From the NCBI GenBank assembly GCA_009746045.1, contig RPFO01000253.1, forward strand, positions 4,738,332 through 4,802,331: a DNA stretch of 64,000 bases, read 5' to 3'. The notes below the pieces were generated by a model. The model did no database searches. It was not told the DNA's origin and was given only the letters and a program-made list of their open reading frames with translations. The translations under genes and the position numbers were made by a program. Every line of letters begins with the position of its first letter. The stretch's first letter is position 1. Of this stretch, positions 44,601 through 64,000 are shown piece after piece. The DNA is from Mesostigma viride. Taxonomy: Eukaryota > Streptophyta > Mesostigmatophyceae > Mesostigmatales > Mesostigmataceae.

Positions 44601-46962
44601 GCTTCGTGGGCCATTCGGGCCGTGATTGCAGCGTCCCCCACCCGGTGGCATGCATGGGCGGCTGCGGTGGACCGAGCCGAGGCACGTGCCGACTCGGATT
44701 CTGTTCGTGCAAGCCCGGGTATTTCGGGGTGGACTGCTCGCTAGTCATGGCGGCGGCACGAGTAAGGTGGAGCGGGGGGGGAGCTGGCACTCTTGATTCC
44801 AAAGGTTCAATCGGGGGAGGGGGAGAAGGGGGGGAGGAGGAGGAGGAGGAGGAGGAGGAGGAGGAGGAGGAGGAGGAGGAGGAGGAGGAGGAGGAGGAGG
44901 AGGAGGAGGAGGAGGAGGGAAAGGAGGGGCGGAATGGGGAGGAGGGGGAGGCAGGGAAGGGATGGGGGGAGAGGGGTCAGGGGATCCGAGTTCTGTGGGG
45001 GGAGTAACGGTCATCCGGCGGCCAGAGCTTTGGTGGCGTTTGCCAGGGGGAGCAAGAACCAGCAAAGGAGGAGGAAGCAACAGAGGAGGAGGAAGCAGTA
45101 GCACAGTAGATGGTGATGGGGACCACCGCATGCGCCTGAGCGCGTCTTCGCTTAAGATATTCGTCTACGACCTCCCCCCCCAGTTCAACGCGCATCTGTC
45201 GATACTCTCCGGTCGAGGCGACGGCGTCCGCGACATGGGGCGTGCGATCGGGGCCACGTTGGCGGAGCGGCTTTTATCCTGCTCGTACCGCACCGCCAAC
45301 CCATCGGAGGCCGATTTCTTCTTCATTCCGGCCATCGGTGACGCGACCATGTCCTCTCGTGCCGCCGCAATCGCGTACATTCGCGCCACCTGGCCGTATT
45401 TTGATGACTATACTGCCTGGCCCGCGCCCTTTCCGAACCACTTCCTGATCGCTCCCCACGACGACGGCTCGTCGGCCTATTTCCCCGTCACTTTTCCGGG
45501 GGATCCCCTGTTCCGGCCGGTCGCGGAACCTTCTTCTTCTTCCTCTTCTTCTTCCTCTTCTTCTTCTTCTTCCTCTTCTTCTTCTTCTTCTTCCTCTTCT
45601 CCTTCCGCCGGACGGCACGGTAATCCTCCTTCTGGTGTACGTTACCGTGTCCCGGCTGACATCCGCGAACGGCTCTTCTTCCTGCAGCACATGGGGGAGA
45701 CCAGGGACCATGTGTCCACCCTGGGGTGGGGCCCGATGGCCCCCCCCTGCGTGCCGGGGGTGGACATTGTGGTTCCCCCCGAGCAGCCCCAGTTGTCGGA
45801 ACTAGCCAAAGTGTCGCCGATCATGGGCCGAAATCGCCGGTCAGGCCTTCAGGATGGGGGCAGGATGGATGGAAACGACGCCCGCCCCCTGTTGTTGTAC
45901 TTCTCTGGCGCGGTTGATCGGACGCCGATGGTTGGGGTGAACACGACGATCCGACGGATGATATTCGACGCGTTCCCGCCAGGGACTTCTTCGTCCCGGC
46001 TCCCCCCCGATGTTATTCTAAGGGACACGGGGGTCGACGGGCCGGATCCAGAGTACTTGGTCAACATGGCCCGCTCGAAGTTCTGCCTCGCGCCCCCGGG
46101 GCAGTCTACTGGGTGGGGCCGTCGCGCCACCCTGGCGCTGCTTCTAGGCTGCGTGCCCGTCTTTATGGACGATCGTGAGAGGCCCTTTGCGGAGATCGTC
46201 AACTGGAAGGAGTTCTCGGTTTTACTCACCGTGAAGGACATCCCCCGGTTACCGGAGATACTCCGCCAGGTCCCTGAGGACCAGCTGGCGGCCCTCCAGG
46301 GAGGCGTGGCGCGTGTCTGGCCGCTCATGTTGTGGTCGTCGGTCACGGGGAGTGTCGGGTATGAGGACGGCCGCATGGACGCGTTTGCGGCCACGATGGA
46401 GGTGCTGCGGCTGCGCAGCCATCGAGCGGCCGAGATGCTGGCGTATGTCACCACGGCCCACGCCCGCGCGCGTGCCAGCCGGGACAGCAATGATGGTCAT
46501 AGGGGAGAGAGCGCAGACCTAGACCTAGAAAATGATGGGAGGCAGCCAATTAGCCCATTTAGCCAGTCTGGACAGGCTAGGAGGATTCCTAGCGGTGGCG
46601 GTGGCGGCGATGGTGGTAATCCCGGTGAATATAAGTCTAAAGCCGCTTTTATCCCGACCACAATTTCGACCTTCGTCTCCGATGACCTCCTTCGGCACGC
46701 GGGCAACAAAGACTACCCGCTGCTGCCGTCACCCGACGGGCACCCTTACAGGGCCCCTGCACACCACCTGGAGAGGCTCACGAGCGAGCCGTCCGCGTTC
46801 CCGTCGGGGAATATGTTCCGGGAGCGGCGGCTGTGCGTGGATGCGCGGCTGCGGTCGCTCCGGATACCGCTCGGCCGCGAGCTGTGCAGGGTGCCGCCAG
46901 GGGAGGCGCTGGTGCCGCACGGATCGGCCGCGTGCAACAGCGATGAGGAGCGGCCCTGCTAG
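41609..46962 (+). CDS. EGF-like/exostosin-domain glycosyltransferase (GT47 family), type II membrane protein
   Basis: The start at ATG 41609 is chosen because the in-frame extension upstream has only a GTG after a stop. The N-terminus is a short cytoplasmic tail plus signal anchor (WPCMLTLVLCVYAFAVI), typical of Golgi type II glycosyltransferases. A long Ser/Asp/Glu/Gly-rich stem follows. EGF-like modules are at about 43165-43270 (CSPDCTANEGTCNEEHGACVC...) and at 44290-44745 (CPNRCSYNGVC... interrupted by poly-Ser; CMGGCGGPSRGTCRLGFCSC...). The catalytic exostosin domain is in another frame, about 45145-46420: LKIFVYDLPPQFN, ADFFFIPAIG, RPLLLYFSGAVDR, SKFCLAPPGQSTGWGRR and CVPVFMDD. The frames join either by an intron starting at the GTAAGG donor after codon 44755-44757 or by slippage in the GGA tract. 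Family members build wall and extracellular-matrix glycans. The acceptor substrate is unknown. Confidence 0.85.
44838..44917. repeat. GGA microsatellite at the frame change of the exostosin gene
   Basis: A run of about 26 GGA units between the EGF-like part and the exostosin part. It either lies in an intron or would encode poly-Glu or poly-Gly. Together with the TCC/TCT poly-Ser tracts at 44395-44500 and 45530-45602 it shows active microsatellite expansion inside this gene. Confidence 0.95.
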
Positions 46963-47096
46963 ATGTTGGGCCATTCGGGGCATGTGCTATAAAGTGAGAC
47001 AGCTGAATTCGCTGATATACATTTTGGGACAATGCTCCGCAAGGTTGACCCCAGGGAAGATGAGACTGCTCGCAATGTAGAGGCATTGAATTGAAT

Positions 47097-47230
47097 TGTA
47101 ACATAACTCCGTTGGGAGTATATGTAGCACATAGCCCAGAGAAGGGGCATATGGCCTATCGTACATTCTAAGCTACTTCCTGCAAGGGTGGGAATGTAAA
47201 CGACCCTTGCTCTAGGTGCACCAGGGCACT
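47097..47230 (-). repeat. Inverted repeat arm (partner 48350-48480) with LINE family 2 tail
   Basis: The arm starts with the LINE family 2 terminal string (ACTCCGTTGGGAG.ATATGTAGCACATAG) and continues with CAAGGGTGGGAATGTAA and CTCTAGGTGCACCAGGGCAC. The reverse complement of 48350-48480 aligns end to end with few mismatches. The two arms enclose 1.1 kb with no gene apart from a LINE family 2 fragment at about 47940-48060. Confidence 0.8.
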
Positions 47231-47939
47231 TGCAGCCCCATGAACTTCAAGCTATGCCCAGCTAAGGGGGAGCCTGTCATAGAGGCATTAGTTTAGGTGA
47301 AATGGTCAACCTGCTATTTATCATCAATAACATGACTACTAAAATTATACAAATTATTACATATAAAGATTCGTATCCGTTCTTGCGCTTTGACTAGCTC
47401 TCATTCCTGGGCCCGCCATGCATGTTTGACCCCAGAGAGTACTCTGTGCCCTGCAACAGTAGGACCAATGTGAGGTGATGGATTGCAATGTTTTGGCACG
47501 TCGATTAATTAATTAATTAATTAATTACGTGCTCCAGTTGGGGAGTCCTGGAGCAGATGAGTGTGCACAGCGGGGAGGGGGGCATTGACCCCCCCCTTCC
47601 CTCATGCCACAGGCATGCCACATGCATGCCACATGCAGGGCATGCACAATCGGACCCTCCGAAGCGATCCGGCATCCCCTGTGGGTGCAATATGACCCAT
47701 GTAAGCATTACATTGCTATGGAGACGTGAGCAACAGGCAGTGCTAGGCGAGACACATAGCTAGGCTGGCGGATGTCTGCTGGCTACTGGTTAGGCTAGAG
47801 GCATGCATGGTTACGTTCTACCCTGCATTGGCGTTGCACAGGGGATGGCTAAGTACTTACTTACTTACTTATGGGATGGCTAGGAATGTCCAGGTTGCAT
47901 ATCACCCAAACATGGGGATGACTCCTCCCTCTCTCTAGC

Positions 47940-48060
47940 TTGGACTGCCATGCAGGACAATTAGACGAGATGGCCACCTGCTCAGACCATTGTCCAGGCC
48001 CACACGCCAGCCCCTGTGGGCAAGCCCCCTCCCCCCAGGAGTAAGGGGCGCTTTGCTGAG
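47940..48060 (+). mobile_element. LINE family 2, short ORF-end fragment
   Basis: Reads the last codons of the family 2 ORF2 (AMQD..., QAHTPAPVGKPPPPR), with a stop inside, then ends at GCTTTGCTGAGTG. It lies between the inverted repeat arms. Confidence 0.6.
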
Positions 48061-48349
48061 TGCCAACACACCTAGTCATGTGCCGCCAACGCACGGTACA
48101 CAACCAGCCATAGCCTTAGCCTAGTCCTAGTACAGCCATGCTACGCCCTGGCTATGTTTAGCCAAGCCATGCCTATAATGGGACCCCCATGGATGTTGCA
48201 TTAAGAATTTAGCCATGCTATGCCATGCAGAGAGATGCTCTCTGTCGAGAAGCCATGTCCTAGCTCTTGTATAGCCATGATGATCTTCCTCCCCCGTGCC
48301 AGGATCCCCCCCTTAGGCGGGTTGAACCTGAGACAGCATGGTGGTGCGG

Positions 48350-48480
48350 GTGCCCTGGTGCACCTAGAGCACGGGTAGCTTACATTCCCACCCTTGCATG
48401 AAGTAGCCTAGGATGTATTAAAAGCCATATGCCCCTTCTCAGGGCTATGTGCTACATTGACTCCCAACGGAGCGATGTTG
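48350..48480 (+). repeat. Inverted repeat arm (partner 47097-47230) with LINE family 2 tail
   Basis: Plus-oriented arm ending with TGTGCTACATTGACTCCCAACGG-type sequence, followed by a TTAA-rich tail (48481-48500). With the left arm it forms a structure whose two LINE-like tails point outward. Confidence 0.8.
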
Positions 48481-48499
48481 ATAATTAATTAATTAGTTA

Positions 48500-48645
48500 A
48501 TTGCTGAGTAGAGTAGCTAGGATCTTGGTAGCCATTGGATTAGATTAGAGTTAGCCTAGTTAGTTTTCGCGGCTCCGTTCACCCCCTACCACCAGCAATG
48601 GAATACACGCTACATGATCTCCCAACGGAGTCACGTTATAATTTA
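48500..48645 (+). mobile_element. LINE family 2, 3' untranslated region fragment
   Basis: Contains GAGTAGAGTAGCTAGGAT, TTCGCGGCTCC, CTACATGATCTCCCAACGG and TTATAATTTAAT, as in the other family 2 3' ends. Confidence 0.7.
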
Positions 48646-48834
48646 ATGGGTGTGACTACATTATCAAGGAGACAACCAGCGCAGGCCAGAAATCGGGAGA
48701 ATCCAGACATTATGTCAAGGGCTCGATCCCGTCCACGGGGGGGTTCCACAGCTCGTTGTTGACGATCAAGTCCCCGCCCCTCCAGAACATATGCCGATCT
48801 GTTTGGTGCAAGCATGTGGACATGTGTCAAAACC

Positions 48835-49725
48835 GAGGCGATGGTGATTGGGGCCTCCAGTACACCACCGCTGCCGCGCCTGCTCGACGGGACGGAGGTC
48901 CCGTTCCGCGACCGCTTCAAGCTGTTGGGGAGCTGGCTTCCTGACACTGCCGACGATGTGGACACCCGCATCGGCCTTGCCTGGGCCAAGCTCCGTTCGC
49001 TCAAACCCTACTGGCGCTCGAAGGGCCTGGGCGAGCACCGCAAGCGCATGCTCTTCAAGGTCCTCGTCCTCACGGTGCTCACGTATGGCGCCGAGGCGTG
49101 GACAATCCCACTCAAACTGGCAGCTAGGCTAGACGGCACGGTTTACAGGATGCTCCGACAGGTCCTTAACGTAGGGTTTTCCGAGCGTCCGTCATCAGAG
49201 TCTTTGTATCATGGCACGCCCCGTATTTCGGACGAGATTAGGCAGCGTAAGATAGCATTTGTAGGACACCTTGCCCGCACCAGCCAGGTCGACACCGCCC
49301 TTGGCCTGGCCGGCCCCCAGCGGCTTGGCCAGCCAGGGCGACACATTCTGACCTGGCCTGGCCCCGAGGGCATTCCCAAAAGGGTAGGGAAACCTGTCAC
49401 GACCTACGTCCAGATGTTCCTGGACGACCTAGTGGTCCCAGCCCAGTTTGAGCACCGCATCCACTCTCTCTCCCGTCTTTGGACTGCCATGCAGGACAAG
49501 ACGCGGTGGAAGAGGATTGTCAAGGCGCACACGCCCGACCCTGTGGGCAAGCCCCCTCCCCCCAAGCGGAGGCGGCGTTTTGATGAGTAGTGTAGTTAGG
49601 ATTTTCTAGACTAGATAGCTTAGAGTTAGGATAGTTCGATTACGCGGCTTCCTCCACCCCATCCATCATGGAAGATGTGCTACATGATCTCCCAACGGAG
49701 GCATGTTATAATTTAATTAAATTTT
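48835..49725 (+). pseudogene. LINE family 2, best-preserved C-terminal ORF2 and 3' end
   Basis: One uninterrupted frame of about 250 codons: TEAMVIGASSTPPLPRLLDG, FRDRFKLLGSWLPDTADD, LTVLTYGAEAWTI, TVYRMLRQVLNVGF, RKIAFVGHLARTSQVDTAL, LDDLVVPAQFEHRI, RWKRIVKAHTPDPVGK, ending in KRRRRFDE at 49590. Then come the 3' untranslated region and tail (to about 49725). The RT catalytic core is absent (5' truncation near 48835), so it is not autonomous. The near absence of damage suggests a young copy. Confidence 0.85.
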
Positions 49726-49734
49726 TTAAATGTG

Positions 49735-50620
49735 GACATGTTTGGTGCAGGTGAGTGGTGTATGCAGGCATTGAGACTTAGCTTGCGCGCAGTTGCTTAG
49801 GCGGAGACATACGCATGTGCACATGATATGCCGCATCACCGAGCATAAATCCACAATTAGTGCTATGGATCGGTACGTGGTCTCGTTGCCAAGGCTATGA
49901 ACGTACATTCATTCGTAAATAGGCCTCCTTCTTGTTTGGGTTTGCACTCCAGATCATGTGTATGGCCTCGACATTAATTAATTGATTTCAACGTAACTGC
50001 GTCATGTGATCGAGCATGGCCTCAGTCTAGAAATATCGCATGATTCAGTCTAGCAAGAAAATGTCCCGTGCCGGAATAGCTGTGTCCCAATATCCGTCGG
50101 CGAATGATTCCTTTTCCCATTGCATCCGCTGCGACTTACTTGCGTTGATGCTGTTGGTCTTACGACTTGTAGCACTAGTCTTATGAACATGGAGCTTACA
50201 TGGTTTGGATCTCCCATGAGAATGTGAAGGCCTGGTCGGCGTCAATTGAAAAGTCAATTTATCACGTGACCGCGTCACGTGAGCATAAACAGTTGTCTCA
50301 CTTAATAAATCCTCAATGAAACGGGGGAAATGGAATGGGTGCTCATATCTAACCTCTATACTGGTGCGGCGTGGCCAAAACATGGCTTCGAAAAATGTAC
50401 ATATTTTATATACGCCCTGGCAGGGTGTCAACGTTGCTGAAAATGGCATTGTCTGGGCCAGACCAGCAAACCATGTTTCACACCTCTGAGACAGTTGCTT
50501 GACCAGCGCTGCCCAGTTGTTGCAATCCTAATGCCAACCCCAGCTCTGATGAGTCAGTGTCCACATGCCTTGCTCGCAGAGCAGCCCGACTTGGGTGCTG
50601 CTACCGCCACCACTGCTGGG
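49735..50620. other. Spacer downstream of the heavy-metal ATPase
   Basis: No recognised gene. A minus-strand open frame of 134 codons at 50045-50449 shows no domain and is not annotated as a gene. The right end should contain the ATPase 3' untranslated region. Confidence 0.3.
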
Positions 50621-50626
50621 GCGGGA

Positions 50627-61122
<10,496 letters not shown>

Positions 61123-61504
61123 GAGTGTCCGCTGGGAAGAGACGTGTCGGGTGGCGGCGGGGAATTCTAGTTCATTCTAGTTCATGACCGTCCGGCGTCC
61201 GCTGATAGCTGAATCAAAGGGGGCGCCCGCGTATTGCCTGCGCATGCGTAGCCAACGACCAGCAAGAAATAATAACTCGACAAGAAATTAATGCACTAGG
61301 TAACGGATAGATCTAGCTTGGCATTGCAAGGGGTGCACGATGCATGGCGGAAACGCTATGAAAGGGAATTGAAGACGATCTAAGGGATTCAGTACCCGGG
61401 TGGCCAATAAGCACTAGAAAATACAGGACAAGCTGGCGATTGCAGTTGTGTGCAGGCAGGGATTGATTACCCCATGTCTGCGATGATGTGATGCAGTCGA
61501 GCCC

Positions 61505-61789
61505 ATGAATATCTCCAGGAGCGACGAGCCCGCTGCCGACGCGGGGGCCGCCGTCGACGTCCCCATCGTGGTGCAGTATGGTTATCACGAGGGCCGGCGG
61601 TTTCAAGACGGAATAGGTCTCTTTCTGGTCGGTCTCCAAGTATTCAGGCCTGCAGGCCAGCTATATACAGCCAACTGTATTCAAGGAGGAGACGCCACAT
61701 TCGACTCCTACACTGTTGAAAAGCCTGCAAGCTGGGGATCAAATAAATGGACCAGTGACGTCCTTGATGCCGTCTCCTGCCCTAAGTAA
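61505..61789 (+). CDS. Hypothetical 94-residue protein
   Basis: An open frame from ATG 61505 to TAA, followed within a few bases by AATAAA. It begins with an acidic Ala-rich part, then VPIVVQYGYHEGRRFQDGIG, a hydrophobic LFLVGLQVF stretch, and ends in WTSDVLDAVSCPK. No family is recognised. The close polyadenylation-like signal and the divergent position relative to the ATPase start (383 bp) are the only support. It could be the last exon of a larger gene or a chance frame. Confidence 0.3.
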   Translation: MNISRSDEPAADAGAAVDVPIVVQYGYHEGRRFQDGIGLFLVGLQVFRPAGQLYTANCIQGGDATFDSYTVEKPASWGSNKWTSDVLDAVSCPK

Positions 61790-61799
61790 TAATAAAGGT

Positions 61800-62392
61800 A
61801 GCAGAACCCAGGCATTACGGCACCCTTATATATTAAAAATCACATTCATATAAGCAGCGGCCTTAATCCCTTCTCGCCATTAGGGAGAGATTCATATATG
61901 TAACGGAGGGCCAGTACCGGCATATAAAATTGCTGCCTACAATCACCGCAGGCAGTGCACTAGTGCTTGGTACATGCGCTGTGAAGATGTCGAACGGTGG
62001 ATATTGCGTCTTCTCTCGTTCTCAACACGCCACAGTGCAGTTCAGAATTGTATAGACCACATGCTTCTCCTTCGCAGTGTTTGCAAGCCGGACGTCGTGA
62101 ACGTTACACGACAACCGCCCGGTTCGGCTGTCGACCATCCACTGCAGTGCAGTTGTGACCTTGTGACTGCAGTGTCGGTTTTAAGTTTAAATATGAGGTT
62201 GTCCTGCCAAAGTCGTCGGGTGTTGGCCTCAGGTCTGGCGCGAATTTTGGCGCCAACAGCCAACTGGCGCCAAGTAAATACTTAAAAGGTTGAAGAAGTT
62301 GAAGCCTAGAAGGCAGTTGAAGGCTGTTGAAAGCTGCTTATTAGTTGAAGGTACCGCCCGTATTTGAAGGTACCGTACCGTGAATGAACTGA
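61800..62392. other. Gene-poor stretch
   Basis: No gene or RNA was identified. Several imperfect GTTGAAG repeats lie at about 62285-62370. Confidence 0.3.
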
Positions 62393-62876
62393 ATATGTGG
62401 TTGGCGCTTTTTCATGATCTACTGGGCCGTAATCAGGTATTCACCAGTATGCCTCATGGCGACATTACTCAGGTCCAATGGCTTCCCTGGTCTAATAACG
62501 CGCCCTATTAGCCTTTCACCTGTCACCGCCACACGTGGGTGTGCCCACCTTAATTAGGATTCGCTGATACTCATTTCCCCTCTCACCTATTTGGTCCATA
62601 ATTGGCTAATAAAATATACCCATTTCCCCGAATATGTGGTTGGCGGCGACATGACTCACGTCCACTGGCTTCCCTGGTCACATAACGCGCCCTATTAGCC
62701 CTTCCCCTGTCACCTTCACACCAGTGGTGTGACCACCTTCATTTAGGATTCGCTGATACTCATATCCCATTGCACCTCTCTGGTCCATAATTGGATAATG
62801 CTGCCCTTGGGCGGCGTGGGACACAACAACAACAACAACAACAAATGGATAACTAAATATACCCATTTCCCCGAAA
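62393..62876 (+). mobile_element. Two head-to-tail LINE A-family 3' ends sharing a target sequence
   Basis: The first copy (about 62406-62631) ends its ORF with FHDLLGRNQVFTSMPHGD, then QVQWLPWSNNAPY and a stop. The second (about 62645-62876) starts later, at GDMTHVHWLPWSHNAPY. Both have the 3' region GGATTCGCTGATACTCAT and AATATACCCATTTCCCCG. ATATGTGGTT occurs before the first copy (62393), between the copies (62632) and after the second (62877), as expected for two insertions at the same target. The second copy contains a further 47-bp insertion. Confidence 0.8.
62799..62845 (+). mobile_element. 47-bp (CAA)n-tailed micro-insertion with flanking TGGATAA repeats
   Basis: TGCTGCCCTTGGGCGGCGTG followed by GGACA and a CAA run of about six units. 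It is flanked by TGGATAA at 62792-62798 and 62846-62852. The neighbouring paralogous LINE end (62,600 region) lacks it and shows the uninterrupted site. It has the same sequence signature as 17437-17481 and the TTG-associated blocks at 7.5 and 17.3 kb. Confidence 0.65.
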
Positions 62877-62889
62877 ATATGTGGTTTGC

Positions 62890-64000
62890 ACGGTCCGCAG
62901 TCGGAGGAAAGAAAAACCGACTGACCAACTGCCCCAGCTGGTCATGGCGTCGTGTGCTCTAACGGAGATAATTGTGTTTAAAAAACGATATTTGCATGCG
63001 AGATCCAGGAAAAACGAAACAATGCTGGAGGCGATTATTTGTTGAAGCTTTTGCAAAGAGGAAACTTTACTCGGAATTTAAATCTTTGCGTTCGTTTATA
63101 CATCATAGCAGGGGTTTGTTTGGACCTAGCAGGGGTTCTAATGTCGGGGGTCTGACATAGGGGTTCTGACCTTTTCACTCCTCGTCGCGAGTGCAAGTTA
63201 GATGAAATGCTCGCTTCAATGTCTGTCTGGTTTTATATGCTTATATTATCTTTGGTGACGCGCTTATATTTGTGTTGCTGAAAATGTTAATGACTTGAAC
63301 GTCGATGCTTCTTGGTACCTTTTTTTCATTTACGGCACAATTCTTTTTTAGGGCTTCCGCGGACAGCGATGCGCATCTCTCCTTCTCGTCCATGGATACA
63401 TTTCTTCTTTCTACCCTAACATACATTTATATAGTAGCATATGTTACGTCCAGGGTCTTGCACTCCAGTTTATCTGTTAAGATCTCTTTGCTGTCAAGTT
63501 TTATGTAACGTTGCGTCGATTCCAGGCAGCTTCTCTCAGCTCGTTTGCTTGCCTGGCTGTTGCAGTGCCAGGTTGCTGCCAGGCCCCTTGCATGGTCCTT
63601 TTCTGTTTGGTTAGGATGCTACAGAGCGCGAGCTACGAGCTCTTACAAAGTTGCCAGGTTGCTGTCCTGTTTTTTACGGAACGAGTTTGCGTAATTAAGT
63701 GCAATTCATTTCTGTGCCAGTTGACAAGGCCTTTTATCGTGGCGGCATCACTGGGCGCAGAGCCTGACAAGCTAGCACGTGTTTGTTCCAAGTCAAGTTG
63801 CTTGAAAGGAAGGCAATGGTCGTCAAGGTGCTTGACATAAAGATTTTGCGGCACCGATTTGAATTTAGGTGTTCCTTCCCATGTGAGATTTCTTTGATGA
63901 ACGACATGCCAAGCTTACATGGTTTTGTTTGATGGTGATCTTGCCATGATTGACAGGGTTGATTATCAAGCTGTATAGTAAATCTGCTTTGTTATTGCCC
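62890..64000. other. Gene-poor right edge
   Basis: No coding region is supported. Open frames of 60-110 codons (for example around 63305-63508 and 63511-63840) lack motifs and several have no ATG. The stretch could be untranslated or intronic sequence of a gene beyond the window. Confidence 0.3.

Noticed and set aside
44745-45131. Poly-Pro minus-strand open frame
   Set aside because: Reverse complement of the GGA tract within the exostosin gene.

Overview
The window is nuclear DNA of a eukaryote, most likely a green alga (Viridiplantae). The evidence is spliced genes with GT/AG introns; a Zn/Cd-type P1B ATPase whose N-terminal metal-binding domain carries the GICC signature of plant HMA2/HMA4 pumps; an EGF-like/exostosin (GT47) wall-type glycosyltransferase of the kind expanded in green algae; and a short internal tract mixing TTTAGGG-type and TTTTAGGG-type telomere units. 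The species cannot be named. Most of the window is transposable elements and simple repeats around four well-supported host genes.

Layout. 1-5 kb: a decayed Ty1/copia-like polyprotein and a decayed non-LTR retrotransposon C-terminus. 5.8-7.1 kb: a PLAC8-family gene (minus). 7.4-19.5 kb: gene-poor DNA with a 1.2-kb CCCT tract, a 0.54-kb TTG tract, LINE 3' ends, a ~190-bp degenerate satellite and a 578-bp tandem duplication. 19.5-32 kb: a nested transposon stack. A LINE (plus) is split by a hAT-like DNA transposon; that is split by a smaller element with an 8-bp target duplication; that is split by an almost full-length LINE (minus) with a 17-bp target duplication. The outer LINE is cut again by a truncated copy of a second LINE family. 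33.9-37.8 kb: a spliced two-LysM-domain gene (minus). 38-39.3 kb: GT-rich and 7-bp tandem repeats. 41.6-47.0 kb: the EGF-exostosin gene (plus). 47.1-49.7 kb: LINE family 2 copies. 50.6-61.1 kb: a four-exon heavy-metal ATPase (minus). Its largest intron holds a 2.1-kb piggyBac-like insertion. 62.4-62.9 kb: two head-to-tail LINE 3' ends sharing a target sequence.

The host genes do not form a pathway. LysM and EGF-exostosin are divergently transcribed and both probably concern cell wall or extracellular glycans. The ATPase is a predicted Zn/Cd exporter with an unusual Gly-His tail encoded by a hexanucleotide microsatellite. Several coding regions contain expanded microsatellites (Ser, Gly, Glu, Gly-His and Gly-Gln tracts).
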